This document shows positions 13,711 through 14,594 of a DNA stretch of 14,594 bases, piece after piece (within the stretch, counting starts at the first letter, position 1; every line of letters begins with the position of its first letter). The translations under genes and the position numbers were made by a program. The stretch comes from Clostridiales bacterium UBA7001 (lineage in GTDB: Bacteria; Bacillota; Clostridia; TANB77; CAG-508). The DNA lies in the NCBI GenBank assembly GCA_002449785.1, contig DJXP01000046.1, positions 1-14,594 of the forward strand. Reading direction: 5' to 3'. The notes beneath the pieces were generated by a model that was given only the letters and a program-made list of their open reading frames with translations, ran no database searches and was not told where the DNA came from.

Positions 13711-13728
13711 AAATTCATATATATTTTT

Positions 13729-13769
13729 TAAAAACATACAATTACTTAAGAGGTGATTGTATGTTTTTA
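13729..13769 (+). promoter_or_regulatory. 14-bp hairpin that buries the dapF start codon and exposes its ribosome site
   Basis: TAAAAACATACAAT (13729-13742) pairs perfectly with ATTGTATGTTTTTA (13756-13769), with a 13-base loop. The loop contains the ribosome site AAGAGGTG (13748-13755), and the right arm contains the ATG (13761-13763) and the first codons. The same element, with its A-run and T-run, could also end PBP transcription. A role in lowering dapF translation or transcription is inferred from the pairing. Confidence 0.65.
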
Positions 13770-14594
13770 TTTACTAAAATGCAAGGAACGGGGAATGATT
13801 TCATTATTCTAAATTTTTTAAAAGAAAAATTAGAGTATAGTTATAAATTATTAGTTAAATTTTTATGTGATAGACATTTTGGAGTGGGTGCAGATGGGGT
13901 TATAATTTTAGAAAAAAGTGAAATTGCAGATTATAAAATGAGGATATTTAATCAAAATGGTTTGGAAGCAGAAATGTGTGGAAATGGAATAAGATGTTTA
14001 GCAAAATATATATATGAAAAAGGGTTAATGAAAAAAGAAGAAATAAATATTGAGACTTTAAGTGGAGTAAAAAAAGTGAAATTAGAAATTGAAGGGGAAA
14101 CAGTAATAAAAGTAAAAGTAAACATGGGATGTCCAGTATTTGATAAATCCAAAATACCTATGATATATAAGGAAGATGCTGAAAAATTAAGAATTGGCAG
14201 TTTAGAATTTTATCCAATTTCTGTAGGAAATCCACATTGTGTATGTTTTGTAGAAAAAATAGAAAAGGTTGATGTAAAAGAATATGGAAAATTCGTAGAA
14301 AACTATAAGTATTTTCCAGAAGGGACTAATGTTGAGTTTGTTGAAATAAAAAACAATAATAATATCAAAGTTAGAGTTTGGGAAAGAGGTGTAGGAGAGA
14401 CTTTGTCTTGTGGTACAGGTGCTTGTGCATCTGCTGTTATTTCAAATAAATATATGGGATTAGAAAACAATATTTGTGTGGAACTATTAGGTGGAAAACT
14501 AGATGTAGAATATAATGATGAGGTAAAAAAAGTTTATTTATGTGGTTCTGCTGAATTTATTTTTGAAGGTGGACTATGGGGACGTTCCTTATAG
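13761..14594 (+). CDS. dapF: Diaminopimelate epimerase
   Basis: This 277-residue cytoplasmic enzyme converts LL-diaminopimelate to meso-diaminopimelate, the precursor of lysine and of the DAP in peptidoglycan, without a cofactor. Both catalytic cysteines are present: C73 in EMCGNGIRC and C217 in SCGTGACAS. Other family motifs are QGTGNDF (8-14), FGVGADGV (40-47), NQNGLEAEMCGN (64-75), VGNPHCV (155-161) and EGTNVEFV (187-194). The length is normal and the two pseudo-symmetric halves are complete. The stop is the last codon of the window, so the gene is just complete. AAGAGGTG at 13748-13755 is the ribosome site, five bases before ATG 13761; the start codon is within a hairpin. It follows the PBP gene by 50 bases, and both serve cell-wall synthesis. 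Confidence 0.96.
   Translation: MFLFTKMQGTGNDFIILNFLKEKLEYSYKLLVKFLCDRHFGVGADGVIILEKSEIADYKMRIFNQNGLEAEMCGNGIRCLAKYIYEKGLMKKEEINIETLSGVKKVKLEIEGETVIKVKVNMGCPVFDKSKIPMIYKEDAEKLRIGSLEFYPISVGNPHCVCFVEKIEKVDVKEYGKFVENYKYFPEGTNVEFVEIKNNNNIKVRVWERGVGETLSCGTGACASAVISNKYMGLENNICVELLGGKLDVEYNDEVKKVYLCGSAEFIFEGGLWGRSL

Noticed and set aside
13341..13718. Minus-strand open frame of 125 codons opposite the PASTA domains
   Set aside because: No ribosome site or recognisable domain. The opposite strand encodes conserved PASTA repeats.

Overview
The window comes from a very AT-rich, Gram-positive (Firmicutes) genome, most likely a Clostridia-type anaerobe. The evidence is strong AGGAGG-type ribosome binding sites, consensus sigma-A promoters, PASTA-containing penicillin-binding protein, SipW/TasA-like secretion genes, the holB-ricT gene order and a 2[4Fe-4S] ferredoxin. 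All fourteen genes lie on the + strand. Species cannot be named from sequence alone. Stops are TAA/TAG/TGA and Trp is TGG, so the standard code fits. No stretch over 300 bases lacks a gene.

Region 1 (1-3731) is a cell-surface module. It holds the C-terminus of an NPKTG-anchored surface protein, a TasA/camelysin-like protein with a SipW-type signal, the ER-type signal peptidase SipW, and a 750-residue secreted protein with InlB-type B-repeats, two LamG-like modules and an Asn/Thr-rich tail. It closes with a strong terminator. Two proteins carry aligned SipW-type signal motifs, so SipW probably processes both for an extracellular fibre or adhesin layer.

Region 2 (3758-6426) has its own promoter and encodes a WalK-like sensor kinase without an adjacent response regulator. 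It is followed by an unrecognised two-TM protein whose long cytoplasmic tail ends in four RGRKPK (AT-hook-like) motifs.

Region 3 (6436-9285) is a promoter-to-terminator operon: conventional signal peptidase I, DNA polymerase III delta-prime, RicT (PSP1 family) and a small ferredoxin that is too short for most ORF cut-offs.

Region 4 (9286-14594) begins with a gene-free segment that can fold into three competing stem-loops. Then come an XRE-family regulator with a perfect palindrome inside its own promoter, an HD-domain hydrolase, a membrane-anchored J-like protein lacking HPD, a class B PBP with two PASTA domains, and dapF. The dapF start codon is buried in a 14-bp hairpin. The last two enzymes concern the cell wall: DapF makes meso-diaminopimelate and the PBP cross-links peptidoglycan.

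Best candidates for something undescribed are the membrane-tethered AT-hook-like protein behind the orphan kinase, the switch-like RNA segment at 9289-9384, and the SipW surface module.
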